23,676 nucleotides of DNA from assembly GCA_035455185.1 (NCBI GenBank), contig DATIFQ010000370.1, positions 1 to 23,676 of the forward strand. Direction: 5' to 3'. The position numbers and the translations under genes are program-made. Positions 15,797-23,398 of this stretch are shown in pieces (positions within the stretch are counted from its first letter, which is position 1; each line of letters begins with the position of its first letter). The notes beneath the pieces were generated by a model. That model was given only the letters and a program-made list of their open reading frames with translations. It was not told where the DNA came from and did no database searches. This stretch comes from JAEHDI01 sp035455185 (GTDB lineage: Bacteria > Acidobacteriota > Terriglobia > Bryobacterales > Bryobacteraceae).

Positions 15797-18130
15797 ATGA
15801 AGAGCGATCTGATCTGTCTGTTCGGTGTCTTTGCCGCGTGCGCCGCCACTGCGGCTACTCTGGAAATCAAGCAACCGCTGAACACCGGCCAGGAATTGAA
15901 AGTCTGGCAGGATTCCGCTGTGATCGTCGTGTCAGGCGAGACCTTTGCGTACACGTTCAGCCGGCAGAACGGTCTTATCACCTCCGTGCGGGTGCTCGAC
16001 CGTGAAATCACTGACGGGACGCCCATCCCCGACCTCGTCGTCGCCGAACAGCTCGACAGAAACACGTCGCCCTATCTGGCCCGCCAGGAGACGCGGGCGA
16101 GCGTGTCGGTGACTACAACCGGGCCCTCGCGGGTCGTGATCACGGCCGAGGGCGCTTACACGGGGGAGCACGGCACGAGTTTTCCGCTTCGCTACGCTCT
16201 CAGTTACGACATCGCCATCGACGGCGTGGCGCTCGTCTCTGTCCGGAATTCGGCGGTCGGGGACTGCGGCTTCCGCTGGCTTGCGCTCTCCGGAGGAGCG
16301 GTGAAGTCGGAGTACGCGAAGTTCATCAACTGGATGCAGGAGCAGTCCGGCTCGCAGTCCACGCGGTATCTGTTCCGGCCGCTCTCCGAAGTGAAGGAGG
16401 AAAAGGTCCTCGGCGGCACGTGGCTACCATGGATCTGGCTCGGAGATCAGGACAGGGGTCTTGAGGTGACCACCTGGGACGTGGGTGCTCAAACCTACAA
16501 CCGTATTGACTCCACCCGCCGCCAGGATCAGAACGAGGTGTTCACCGTTCGGCGCGCCGGCAGCGGAGTGCGCTGGGAGAACTGGCTGGTGAACCGGACC
16601 TTTGTTTATGTCAGGAAGGGGTGGCAGCGGGGCGGGGAATTCGCGCTGGCGGTCACACCATCCAAGAAGTTCGACCCGTACTACTCCATGGTCAAGGGAG
16701 CTCATCTCGGACCGCATCAGCACGAGCAAACACTAAAGCTGCCCGACGAAGGTCAGATCCGAACCCTTGCACAGAACGGATTCAACCTCGTCGTCGGCAT
16801 GGCCAACTGGCGCTCAGGCGAGTATATTCCGCTGAACGACGCCGATTTGCGCCGCACCATCGAGCTTTGCCACAAGTACGGCATGAAAATCATCCCGTAT
16901 ATCACGCTCGTCGACCTCTCGCACGCCACGGAGGCGTTCCGCGATCACGGCGAGGAGTGGGCCATCGAGCCCACGACCGAATACTCGAAGAGCGGTTCGC
17001 GGATCTTCCGGCGAGATCCGCGCGGTGAAGCGGCCTATCGGAACGACCCGGAGCAGGAAACGACCTTGATGTGCCCCGGCGCGGCCGGCTGGCGCGAGCA
17101 TTGGAAGAAGCAGGTCGATCGTTTCCTCCGTGAGTACGATTTTGACGGCCTGTACATCGACTTCTGGTACGGCCGGATGGTCTGCGAGAACACGCGGCAC
17201 GGGTGCGGCGGCCGGTATCGGAAACACACCGTCCTCGGCTCCCGAGATATGCTCACGTATGCCTACAACCGGATCAAGTCAAAAGACCCTCGCGCGATCC
17301 TCAAGGCCAACACGAACACGCTCGCCACAGCGTTGATCACCAGCCTGGCGGAATTACGTCTGGTTGGAGAGTCCATCGACATGACGACTCTCGACTCGGA
17401 CAGCCGGCAGTGGCTGTACAGTTCGTACCGCCTGGGTGAGCCGACAGAATTTCTGTGGGACCGCACTCGCTGGGACCCTGCACGAAAGAACGGATTTGCC
17501 GCGCTCGTGAACTTCCTGCCGCAGGTCTACGATCGGCCGCCGTTCGAGCCCCGCAAGACGTTTGACGACTTCGACGTCTTCCGGTCGTTTGAAGCGGAGA
17601 AAGGGCGGTGGTATCTCGGCATCGGGGGCCACGGCCGCTTGACGGCCACGCCTTCCGGCGTTTCGGTGAACCTCGTCGAACGGGAGGCCGCCAGGCTCGC
17701 GACCGTGATCAACCCGGCTGAAGCTCCGGTCACCGCCTCCATTCCGGTGAAACCAGGCACACTGGCGTACGAACCGTTGGCGGAACGTCTGCTCGACACG
17801 GCCGGCGGAGCCGTCGCTGTAGAGATTGCTCCCGGCGGTTACCGGCACATGATTCTCATGGAATCGCCGGAGAGACCCTATCTTCTGGCAGCGCTCGGGG
17901 CTCGGCGGCCACTTCCACAGCAGTGGGACGGACAGGCGCGCCGACTCCGGGTTTCGGCGGAAGGCGTGGAAGGCGCGCGCATCCGCTATGCCGTCTACAG
18001 CGCAGAGCGGCCGAAGGAACTTGTAGGCGCGCGGGGCGCTCGTGTTCCCTTCGAGTGGACGGCCGAGACCCGTTTGGTTCGCTTCGAAACATCCCACTCA
18101 TCGGCGGAGGTCTTCGAGTTGCGGTTCTGA
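15797..18130 (+). CDS. Secreted DUF6067/GH123-like protein, paralog 2
   Basis: This 777-residue protein matches paralog 1 along nearly its whole length, and most of the barrel blocks are identical or nearly so. It has its own, different signal peptide (MKSDLICLFGVFAACAATAA). Shared blocks include WLPWIWLGDQ, ARKNGFAALVNFLPQ, YDFDGLYIDFWYGRM (Asp450 and Asp455) and CENTRHGCGG. The clearest divergence is an insert-like segment after EPTTEY (SKSGSRIFRRDPRGEA), in what should be a loop over the active site. The frame opens upstream at 15746 inside paralog 1, but the signal peptide shows that translation starts at 15797. It is probably co-transcribed with paralog 1. The role is inferred as extracellular glycan breakdown. 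Confidence 0.75.
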   Translation: MKSDLICLFGVFAACAATAATLEIKQPLNTGQELKVWQDSAVIVVSGETFAYTFSRQNGLITSVRVLDREITDGTPIPDLVVAEQLDRNTSPYLARQETRASVSVTTTGPSRVVITAEGAYTGEHGTSFPLRYALSYDIAIDGVALVSVRNSAVGDCGFRWLALSGGAVKSEYAKFINWMQEQSGSQSTRYLFRPLSEVKEEKVLGGTWLPWIWLGDQDRGLEVTTWDVGAQTYNRIDSTRRQDQNEVFTVRRAGSGVRWENWLVNRTFVYVRKGWQRGGEFALAVTPSKKFDPYYSMVKGAHLGPHQHEQTLKLPDEGQIRTLAQNGFNLVVGMANWRSGEYIPLNDADLRRTIELCHKYGMKIIPYITLVDLSHATEAFRDHGEEWAIEPTTEYSKSGSRIFRRDPRGEAAYRNDPEQETTLMCPGAAGWREHWKKQVDRFLREYDFDGLYIDFWYGRMVCENTRHGCGGRYRKHTVLGSRDMLTYAYNRIKSKDPRAILKANTNTLATALITSLAELRLVGESIDMTTLDSDSRQWLYSSYRLGEPTEFLWDRTRWDPARKNGFAALVNFLPQVYDRPPFEPRKTFDDFDVFRSFEAEKGRWYLGIGGHGRLTATPSGVSVNLVEREAARLATVINPAEAPVTASIPVKPGTLAYEPLAERLLDTAGGAVAVEIAPGGYRHMILMESPERPYLLAALGARRPLPQQWDGQARRLRVSAEGVEGARIRYAVYSAERPKELVGARGARVPFEWTAETRLVRFETSHSSAEVFELRF

Positions 18131-18137
18131 CGCCGGC

Positions 18138-19406
18138 TCACGGCACGCAGGGCCGCGCCGGAGCGGACAGCGAGATGACCCAGCACCCTGGTTTCGTGAT
18201 GCGGCCGGCATCGTTGCCGTTCCAGTTCACCGCCACCGGAGCCCAATTTTGGGGCAGGGTCATCCGGGCTTCGGCGACCCCGCGGCTCAATACTTGGATC
18301 TCGTCCTTGTTCGGGACGTATTCGACCTGAATGCGGGCCGTGTTGATTTCCTCGCGTTTGGGCAGGACAATGCGGGTCTCGACCCGCTGCCTCTTCCCCG
18401 CGCGCTCGATCATCAGAGCGACAGGTTTTTCCTCCTTCATTTCTTCCAGCATTTTCATGTAATGCTGCCCATCGCGAATCTCGCGGCCGGCAAGCGCCAC
18501 GATCCGGTCCCCCTGCGTCAGCGGCCCCTTGAACCCTGGCGGAAGGTACTGAATCAAGACACCGGGGCCGGGCGCCGACGGGTTGAATCCGAAGCTTCCG
18601 ATCGACAGAAATGCTCGGGTTCCCGGCGGTACGCGCGTCGAACGGAGAACGTCGTTGCGGAGCGACGGATCGAATCTCGTCATCTCAACCCAGTAGCAGC
18701 GTCCAAAACGGTTGTCACCGCTTTCACAATCGACCTTGCGGGGAAATTCCTCGCGGCGGTGTTTGGCCAGCCACTCGAGCACATGGTCGATGGCAATCCC
18801 GGCGCTCGATTGTAGTTGGACGTTATATCCGGCGGTTGTCAGCGTCTGGCTTAGCGGGAGCGCGGTTGCGTGGTCCGAGAGGCGGACAGACCACAAGATC
18901 GGGACGAGACTCGTATTCGCCCCAAACAGCCGGTTGGAGGCCATTGCCGCTCTTGGACTCCCCTCGACCGCGACCGCCGCCGTCCATAGATCGGGAACAC
19001 GGCTGGCCAGATAGAACACCTGCGATCCCCCCTCTCCGATACCCGCCAGGTACACCCGTCCGGGGTCAACCTGAAACCGTACCTTGGCGTCCTCGACAAT
19101 CGCCTCGGTGGCCTCAACTCCGGCGTCGTTAATCGCCGGTCCGGTAGCTTTCGCCCACGGTACGATCATATGCCAGCGCCGCCGCGCAGGGGCCCCTTGC
19201 CAATTGGTTGCGAACCGCCGTATCGCGGCCAGATCCGCGCCCGTGTCGGGGTGCAGAAGCACCAGGAGCGGCGCCGGGCCGGCGGCGGAAGCGCTTGCCG
19301 CGCACACGTACGTCAGCTCCTTCCCGGCAAACGGAACCCGGACTTCGCGAAGTTGCTGCGCGCCGGCCCCGAGGGCGGCGAAAAGAAGCAGCGTGGAAAG
19401 ACGCAC
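18138..19406 (-). CDS. Secreted esterase-fold protein with PDZ-like domain, nucleophile missing
   Basis: This 422-residue protein starts at a GTG with AGGAG six bases upstream and has a signal peptide (MRLSTLLLFAALGAGA). Residues 20-215 look like an alpha/beta hydrolase of the feruloyl esterase/depolymerase type: PLLVLLHPDTG, DPGRVYLAGIGEGGSQVFYLAS, and IDHVLEWLAKHRR with a possible His208. In the nucleophile elbow (122-128) the expected Ser is Glu125, so normal serine hydrolysis is unlikely. Residues of about 268-350 read as a PDZ-like domain (PGVLIQYLPPGF, LTQGDRIVALAGREI, KPVALMIERAGK). A short C-terminal beta domain follows. It is downstream of the small exported protein by 13 bp and convergent with paralog 2, 7 bp away. 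A scaffold or binding role is plausible. Confidence 0.65.
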   Translation of the reverse strand: MRLSTLLLFAALGAGAQQLREVRVPFAGKELTYVCAASASAAGPAPLLVLLHPDTGADLAAIRRFATNWQGAPARRRWHMIVPWAKATGPAINDAGVEATEAIVEDAKVRFQVDPGRVYLAGIGEGGSQVFYLASRVPDLWTAAVAVEGSPRAAMASNRLFGANTSLVPILWSVRLSDHATALPLSQTLTTAGYNVQLQSSAGIAIDHVLEWLAKHRREEFPRKVDCESGDNRFGRCYWVEMTRFDPSLRNDVLRSTRVPPGTRAFLSIGSFGFNPSAPGPGVLIQYLPPGFKGPLTQGDRIVALAGREIRDGQHYMKMLEEMKEEKPVALMIERAGKRQRVETRIVLPKREEINTARIQVEYVPNKDEIQVLSRGVAEARMTLPQNWAPVAVNWNGNDAGRITKPGCWVISLSAPARPCVP

Positions 19407-19419
19407 GATGATCTCCTGG

Positions 19420-19737
19420 TCAGAACCGCTTCAGGCGGTTTCTGATACGTTTGGCCAGCTTCTCGAGTTCCTCGGCTTTCTTCAGCGACGAGACGGAGAG
19501 GACATGTCGGTCGTTCTTCTCGAGTTCAATCTTCAAACTCTCAGCCAGTTCGACGAGCCGGCCGGCGTCCGCCAGGGTCTTCGCGTATTCCTCCTTCAGG
19601 ATTGCCTCGCGCTGGGATTTGCCACTCGGAAGCCGCGGCTCCGGCTCCTGTCCCGGCGGCGCTATCTGACCCGCGGCGAGAAGCGCCATGAACGCGAGCA
19701 GCGTCACGGTTCGCGGACAACGAGCACGTATCTTCAT
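19420..19737 (-). CDS. Small exported helical protein, unknown function
   Basis: This 105-residue protein has a signal peptide (about residues 1-23, TVTLLAFMALLAAG), a short Pro-rich stretch (APPGQEPEPRLPSG), and then a charged, Leu-heptad-rich region to the end (EELEKLAKRIRNRLKRF). That region should form one long helix or coiled coil. I do not recognise a named family, though small proteins of this build occur in acidobacteria as far as I recall. It is the first gene of a two-gene operon with the esterase-fold/PDZ protein, so the two may work together at the envelope. It is divergent from hom, with 58 bp between the starts. GGAAAT ahead of the ATG is a weak ribosome site. Confidence 0.65.
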   Translation of the reverse strand: MKIRARCPRTVTLLAFMALLAAGQIAPPGQEPEPRLPSGKSQREAILKEEYAKTLADAGRLVELAESLKIELEKNDRHVLSVSSLKKAEELEKLAKRIRNRLKRF

Positions 19738-19780
19738 TTCGGTATTTCCATCATATCGTCGGTGGAAACGAAGGGGTTGT

Positions 19781-19795
19781 TATCATAGCTTTCTT
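19781..19795 (+). promoter_or_regulatory. Possible -10 element giving a leaderless hom mRNA
   Basis: TATCAT at 19781-19786 sits 9 nt ahead of the hom ATG at 19796, which would place the transcription start within a few bases of the start codon. No Shine-Dalgarno sequence is present in the last 20 nt before the ATG, which fits a leaderless message. No clear -35 is seen, so this is tentative. Confidence 0.3.
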
Positions 19796-21100
19796 ATGGA
19801 CGATGTGAACGTTGGCATTGTCGGCCTCGGCAACGTTGGCATGGGTACCCTCGGCATCCTCGCCGGGAATGCCGAACAGATTGCGCTGAAACTCGGTTTC
19901 CGCCTCCGCGTGAGGGCGGTTTGCAGCCGGACGGCCGGGAGGAAGACATTGCCGGCGGGGCTTGGAGACGTGTTCATCACCACGGACTGGCGTGAACTTG
20001 TCTCTCATCCCGAGGTCGATATCGTGGCCGAACTCGTCGGCGGCACCGGTGTGGCGGCGGAGATTATCGAGGGGGCGATAACGAACCGAAAGTCGGTGGT
20101 TACAGCCAACAAGGAACTGATGGCGCTCTGTGGCGCGGAGATTTGGGATCGGGCCATCCGAGCCGGGATCAATCTTGCGATGGAGGCCAGTGTCGCCGGC
20201 GGGATTCCAATCCACGCCGTCCTGCGGGAAGGGATCTCCGGCGACCGGATCGTCGCTCTCTACGGAATTCTGAACGGCACCAGCAACTATATCCTGACGG
20301 AGATGGAGAAACGGAGCGCCTCCTTGCCGGATGTCCTCGCGGAAGCCCAGCGCCTCGGATTCGCGGAGGCCGACCCGAGCGCCGACATCGACGGGTGGGA
20401 CGCACGCTCGAAGCTTGCCATCCTGGCAGCCCTGGCGTTCGGCGAGAAGATCACGCCGTCGGACATTTTCACCGAGGGCATCCGCCGCATCTCTCAGGTC
20501 GACTTCGAGTATGCGCGCCTGCTGCGCCACACCATTCGGCTCGTGTGCGGAGCGCAGCAGACCCACGATGGACTCATCCTGTATGTCCGCCCGGCGCTCA
20601 TTCCCCTCTCGACCATCCTGGCTGGCGTCCAGGGCGCATACAACGCCGTCTGGGTCAAAGGGTACTACGGCGCGGATACTTTCTATTACGGCCGTGGCGC
20701 CGGGCCCAATCCAACCGGTGTCGCCGTGGTCAGTGACCTGATGCGGGTGGCGAGGGAAATCCGAAACGGCAGTCCGGAGCGCGTCTCGCCGTTTGCGCAC
20801 GAGCGTCTCGGCGAGTACACTCCCATTGCCGTCATACGGCAAAAGCGGGCTTATTTTCTCCGTTTTCGGGTCGTCGACCGGCCTGGAATCATCGCTGCCT
20901 TAGCCGGTATTCTCGCGGAAAAAAAGATCAGCCTGGAGGCAGTGCTCCAGCTTCCCTGTGCCGGCAAACAGGACGTGCCGTTTGTCATTACTGTCGAGCC
21001 GACATCCGAGCAGTCCGTCCGCGAGGCGGTGGAAGAGATGTCTGGTCTCGATTTCCTACTCGAGCCGCCGCTGGCGCTGCCGATGGAGCCCGGTCTTTAG
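19796..21100 (+). CDS. hom: Homoserine dehydrogenase
   Basis: This 434-residue enzyme reduces aspartate semialdehyde to homoserine with NAD(P)H, the branch step to threonine and methionine. The N-terminal Rossmann fold has GIVGLGNVGMG (7-17). VTANKELMALCG (102-113, with Lys106) and LAMEASVAGGIPI follow, then the signature DIDGWDARSKLAILAALAF (198-216) with the catalytic Asp/Lys pair. The last 85 residues form an ACT domain (RVVDRPGIIAALAGILAEK), the usual site of threonine feedback. Length matches the Hom-ACT form and no aspartokinase is fused. The frame stays open upstream to 19688, but that extension is basic and overlaps the divergent gene, so the ATG before DDVNVGIVG is the start. Confidence 0.96.
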   Translation: MDDVNVGIVGLGNVGMGTLGILAGNAEQIALKLGFRLRVRAVCSRTAGRKTLPAGLGDVFITTDWRELVSHPEVDIVAELVGGTGVAAEIIEGAITNRKSVVTANKELMALCGAEIWDRAIRAGINLAMEASVAGGIPIHAVLREGISGDRIVALYGILNGTSNYILTEMEKRSASLPDVLAEAQRLGFAEADPSADIDGWDARSKLAILAALAFGEKITPSDIFTEGIRRISQVDFEYARLLRHTIRLVCGAQQTHDGLILYVRPALIPLSTILAGVQGAYNAVWVKGYYGADTFYYGRGAGPNPTGVAVVSDLMRVAREIRNGSPERVSPFAHERLGEYTPIAVIRQKRAYFLRFRVVDRPGIIAALAGILAEKKISLEAVLQLPCAGKQDVPFVITVEPTSEQSVREAVEEMSGLDFLLEPPLALPMEPGL

Positions 21101-21141
21101 CGTTCACGCAGCGTTTTCCGGTCCGATGGCGGCGGCCTGCG

Positions 21142-21150
21142 TGCTAGACT
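21142..21150 (+). promoter_or_regulatory. Possible extended -10 promoter for the sugar transferase
   Basis: TGCTAGACT fits the extended -10 pattern TGnTAnAcT. No good -35 is present at the expected distance. Transcription would start around 21157. The same nine bases with one change (TGCTAGAAT) occur between the first two tRNA genes at 22753-22761. Confidence 0.3.
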
Positions 21151-21201
21151 GTCGGATTGCTTGCCGTCGCCATTGATCGGGCCGCCGGCTTGCCTGACTC
21201 G

Positions 21202-22593
21202 ATGCTACGTCTTTTGCGGGAACTCATTCCAGTCAGCGTGCTGACGCTTCTGGTATCCGAGTTCGTTCTCTACGGATCGTGTTTCGTACTGGCGAGCTTC
21301 ATTGTTCTAGAGGTAGATCCGACCGTATTCCTACTCTATGACGGTGGCTTGGGGCGGATCGTTGTCGCCGTCCTCAGTATCCTTCTTGGGTTGTATTTCC
21401 ACGATCTGTACTCGCAATTTCTCGTAAAATCGCGGGTTTTGCTCCTTCAGCAAAGCTGCCAGGTGATTGGAATCGCGTTTCTGATCCAGGCTCTGCTCAG
21501 CTACGGAAGTGCAGACTGGATGCTGCCGCGCTGGCTGATGATGCTCGGCAGTGGTCTGACGCTCGTGGCAATGCTGGCCTGGCGCATCACTTACAGCAGC
21601 GTCGTGTTGCGGGCCATGGGTGAAGCCCGAGTCCTGTTTCTTGGCGACAATAGTCTCGTCCGGGAAATGGTCGCGCAGATCGCGGAACAGCCCGAACTGG
21701 GGCTGAAGGTCGTGGGGTATCTGGATGAAGGTCTCTCCCCGGATTGTGACTGGCAGGGGGCGACCAGGCTCGGCAGTGTGGAACTCCTCAGGGACGTGGC
21801 TGGCCAAGTGAAGCCGGACAGGATCGTCGTTGGCATGCGCGAGCGCCGCCAGCGGCTTCCGGTGTCCGATCTGCTCGACCTCCGCCTCTCCGGCGTCCGG
21901 GTCGAAGAGGCCGCCACAATGTTTGAGGCCATCTGTAAGCGGATTGCCCTAAAGGACCTTCGTCCAGGACAGTTCATCTTCTCAGCCGACCTCGGGCCGC
22001 GCCCAGGCAGCATTCTGTTTCGGTCCGCTTATTCTGGCCTTGTGGCTCTGACCGGCACCTTGCTCACCCTGCCCTTGATGGCGGCGGCCGCCATCGCGAT
22101 CAAGTTGACCTCGGCGGGCCCTGTTCTTTTTCGCCAGACCCGCGTCGGCCTTCATGGGCGGCCGTTTACCCTCTACAAGTTCCGTTCGATGTATCAGGAT
22201 GCGGAAGTCTCCACCGGCGCTGTGTGGGCCACCCGTGACGATCCGCGCGTCACCCCGCTCGGCCGCTGGTTGCGGCGGCTCCGCTTGGACGAACTGCCTC
22301 AATTTTTCAACGTCCTGAGAGGGGAGATGGTGATCGTCGGCCCGAGGCCGGAACGGCCGGAGTTCGTCAGCACCCTCACCGATGAGGTTCCGTACTACGG
22401 GCAGCGGAATTGGGTCAAGCCCGGCATTACTGGTTGGGCGCAGATCAACCACAAGTACGGGGACACCGTCGAGGACTCCGTCAAGAAGCTGGAATACGAC
22501 CTCTACTACATCAAGAACATGTCCCTTGCTCTCGACCTCTTCATCATCTTTCACACCGTCAAGACCATGCTGCTCTCACGCGGCGCCCAGTGA
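21202..22593 (+). CDS. Polyprenyl-phosphate sugar-1-phosphate transferase (exopolysaccharide initiation)
   Basis: The protein has 463 residues. The N-terminal half has four or five hydrophobic segments (for example VSVLTLLVSEFVLYG) and a nucleotide-binding-like domain (ARVLFLGDNSLVREM). The C-terminal half is the bacterial sugar transferase domain: one membrane segment near 280-300, FRQTRVGLHGRPFTLYKFRSM, RLDELPQFFNVLRGEM with the Asp-Glu dyad at about 363-364, VGPRPERPEF and KPGITGWAQI. Such enzymes move a sugar-1-phosphate from UDP-sugar to undecaprenyl phosphate to start capsule or exopolysaccharide repeat synthesis. The ending resembles, from memory, the EpsB-type family tied to PEP-CTERM/EpsH systems. 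The ATG at 21202 is chosen; a TTG at 21157 adds 15 residues. Neither has a clear ribosome site. No other polysaccharide genes are nearby. Confidence 0.9.
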   Translation: MLRLLRELIPVSVLTLLVSEFVLYGSCFVLASFIVLEVDPTVFLLYDGGLGRIVVAVLSILLGLYFHDLYSQFLVKSRVLLLQQSCQVIGIAFLIQALLSYGSADWMLPRWLMMLGSGLTLVAMLAWRITYSSVVLRAMGEARVLFLGDNSLVREMVAQIAEQPELGLKVVGYLDEGLSPDCDWQGATRLGSVELLRDVAGQVKPDRIVVGMRERRQRLPVSDLLDLRLSGVRVEEAATMFEAICKRIALKDLRPGQFIFSADLGPRPGSILFRSAYSGLVALTGTLLTLPLMAAAAIAIKLTSAGPVLFRQTRVGLHGRPFTLYKFRSMYQDAEVSTGAVWATRDDPRVTPLGRWLRRLRLDELPQFFNVLRGEMVIVGPRPERPEFVSTLTDEVPYYGQRNWVKPGITGWAQINHKYGDTVEDSVKKLEYDLYYIKNMSLALDLFIIFHTVKTMLLSRGAQ

Positions 22594-22625
22594 GAACTGC
22601 CGTTGTGAGGAGCCGTTTCGCCGCG

Positions 22626-22655
22626 TTGACCGCCGGGTATCGCTTTCCGTACAAT
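22626..22655 (+). promoter_or_regulatory. Strong sigma-70-type promoter of the tRNA-tuf cluster
   Basis: TTGACC (22626-22631) and TACAAT (22650-22655) are separated by 18 nt and lie about 15 nt ahead of the first tRNA. This is the best promoter match in the window and fits high constitutive expression of tRNAs and EF-Tu. Confidence 0.8.
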
Positions 22656-22669
22656 AAAGTTGCAGACGA

Positions 22670-22744
22670 GCGGGAGTAACTCAGTGGTAGAGTCACAGCC
22701 TTCCAAGCTGTTGGTCGCGGGTTCGATTCCCGTCTCCCGCTCCA
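22670..22744 (+). tRNA. tRNA-Gly(TCC)
   Basis: The full cloverleaf is visible: acceptor GCGGGAG pairing with CTCCCGC, D arm ACTC/GAGT, anticodon stem ACAGC/GCTGT around loop CTTCCAA (anticodon TCC), T arm GCGGG/CCCGT around TTCGATT. CCA is encoded. It is the first gene after the strong promoter. Confidence 0.97.
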
Positions 22745-22752
22745 AGACATTC

Positions 22753-22761
22753 TGCTAGAAT
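22753..22761 (+). promoter_or_regulatory. Possible internal extended -10 promoter
   Basis: TGCTAGAAT between tRNA-Gly and tRNA-Thr matches an extended -10 and would start transcription a few bases before tRNA-Thr(TGT) at 22777. No -35 is possible except inside the tRNA-Gly 3' end. Tentative. Confidence 0.3.
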
Positions 22762-22776
22762 AGGAAGGTTTGCCCT

Positions 22777-22852
22777 GCTGGTGTAGCTCAGTTGGTAGAG
22801 CATCTGACTTGTAATCAGAAGGTCGTGGGTTCAAATCCCACCGCCAGCTCCA
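22777..22852 (+). tRNA. tRNA-Thr(TGT)
   Basis: Acceptor GCTGGTG pairs with CGCCAGC (one G-T pair). D arm is GCTC/GAGC. Anticodon stem TCTGA/TCAGA encloses CTTGTAA, giving anticodon TGT. T arm is GTGGG/CCCAC around TTCAAAT, with CCA encoded. The cloverleaf is complete. Confidence 0.97.
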
Positions 22853-22902
22853 GGCCGTACCCCCGCCGCGGATGTGCTCTGCGGGAGACAAGCCGATACG
22901 AT

Positions 22903-22991
22903 GGACGGGTGGCCGAGTGGTTAATGGCAGCAGACTGTAAATCTGCCGCCCCTTGCGGGCTACGGAGGTTCGAATCCTCCCCCGTCCACCA
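22903..22991 (+). tRNA. tRNA-Tyr(GTA)
   Basis: This class II tRNA is 89 nt long including CCA. Acceptor GGACGGG pairs with CCCGTCC. Anticodon stem GCAGA/TCTGC encloses CTGTAAA, giving GTA. A long variable arm follows, then T arm GGAGG/CCTCC around TTCGAAT. All expected elements are intact. Confidence 0.97.
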
Positions 22992-23024
22992 GGTTGATCG
23001 GGCAGTACGGCGTGGCCGGGCTGA

Positions 23025-23095
23025 GCCGTTGTAGCTCAGTTGGTAGAGTGTCCGGCGGGTCGGAAGGTCGCCGGGGCGCCCGGCGGGCAGCGGCA
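23025..23095 (+). pseudogene. Defective tRNA-like sequence 1
   Basis: GCCGTTG at 23025-23031 pairs fully with CAGCGGC at 23088-23094 (one G-T). A normal D arm TAGCTCAGTTGGTAGAGT lies between. The anticodon stem TCCGG/TCGGA closes on only four bases (CGGG), so there is no usable 7-base anticodon loop. The T stem GCCGG/CCGGC closes on five bases without TTCRAAY, followed by three unpaired G. No CCA is encoded. It looks like a decayed tRNA, probably once tRNA-Thr-like given its resemblance to the neighbour. Confidence 0.65.
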
Positions 23096-23105
23096 AAGAG
23101 TTCGG

Positions 23106-23182
<77 letters not shown>

Positions 23183-23185
23183 GGA

Positions 23186-23398
23186 TTGAATTATTTTTTG
23201 TACGTGCTTCAGAGCGTCCCGACAGGTCGTCACTACATCGGGATAACAGCGGACGTTGACAGGCGTCTGGAGGAGCACAAGAGCAGGAATGGCCGATGGA
23301 CTAGTTCCTTTGCGCCATGGCAACTGCTCGGGACGGAGCGGAGGCGATTGTTTGAGCGGCTTGACGGAGCAGGCGGCCGAGCCGGTTTGAACGGGTAG
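23186..23398 (+). CDS. Short GIY-YIG endonuclease-domain ORF, C-terminally degenerate
   Basis: The 70-residue frame opens with a TTG 5 nt after the tRNA-Thr CCA. It reads YFLYVLQS (3-10), then GRHYIGIT (14-21), DVDRRLEEH (23-31) and APWQLLGTE (43-51), which is the core of the small UvrC/YhbQ-type GIY-YIG domain with its Tyr, Gly and Arg residues. Intact relatives have about 80-100 residues, and their last helix holds the metal-binding Glu in an rE..lK context. Here that part is replaced by a Gly/Arg-rich stretch, and the stop TAG lies in the D arm of the second defective tRNA copy. It is therefore probably a truncated or decayed homing-type gene, unless a tolerant short form exists. It has no Shine-Dalgarno sequence. 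Confidence 0.6.
   Translation: MNYFLYVLQSVPTGRHYIGITADVDRRLEEHKSRNGRWTSSFAPWQLLGTERRRLFERLDGAGGRAGLNG

Noticed and set aside
22559..22891. Minus-strand ORFs over the tRNA genes reading phrases such as DLNPRPSDYKSDALPTEL
   Set aside because: These are well-known artefacts of translating tRNA genes in antisense; the tRNAs themselves are certain.
22792..23034. Plus-strand ORF across tRNA-Thr and tRNA-Tyr (MVEHLTCNQKVVGSNPTASS)
   Set aside because: It is a sense-strand translation of tRNA sequence, not a protein gene.
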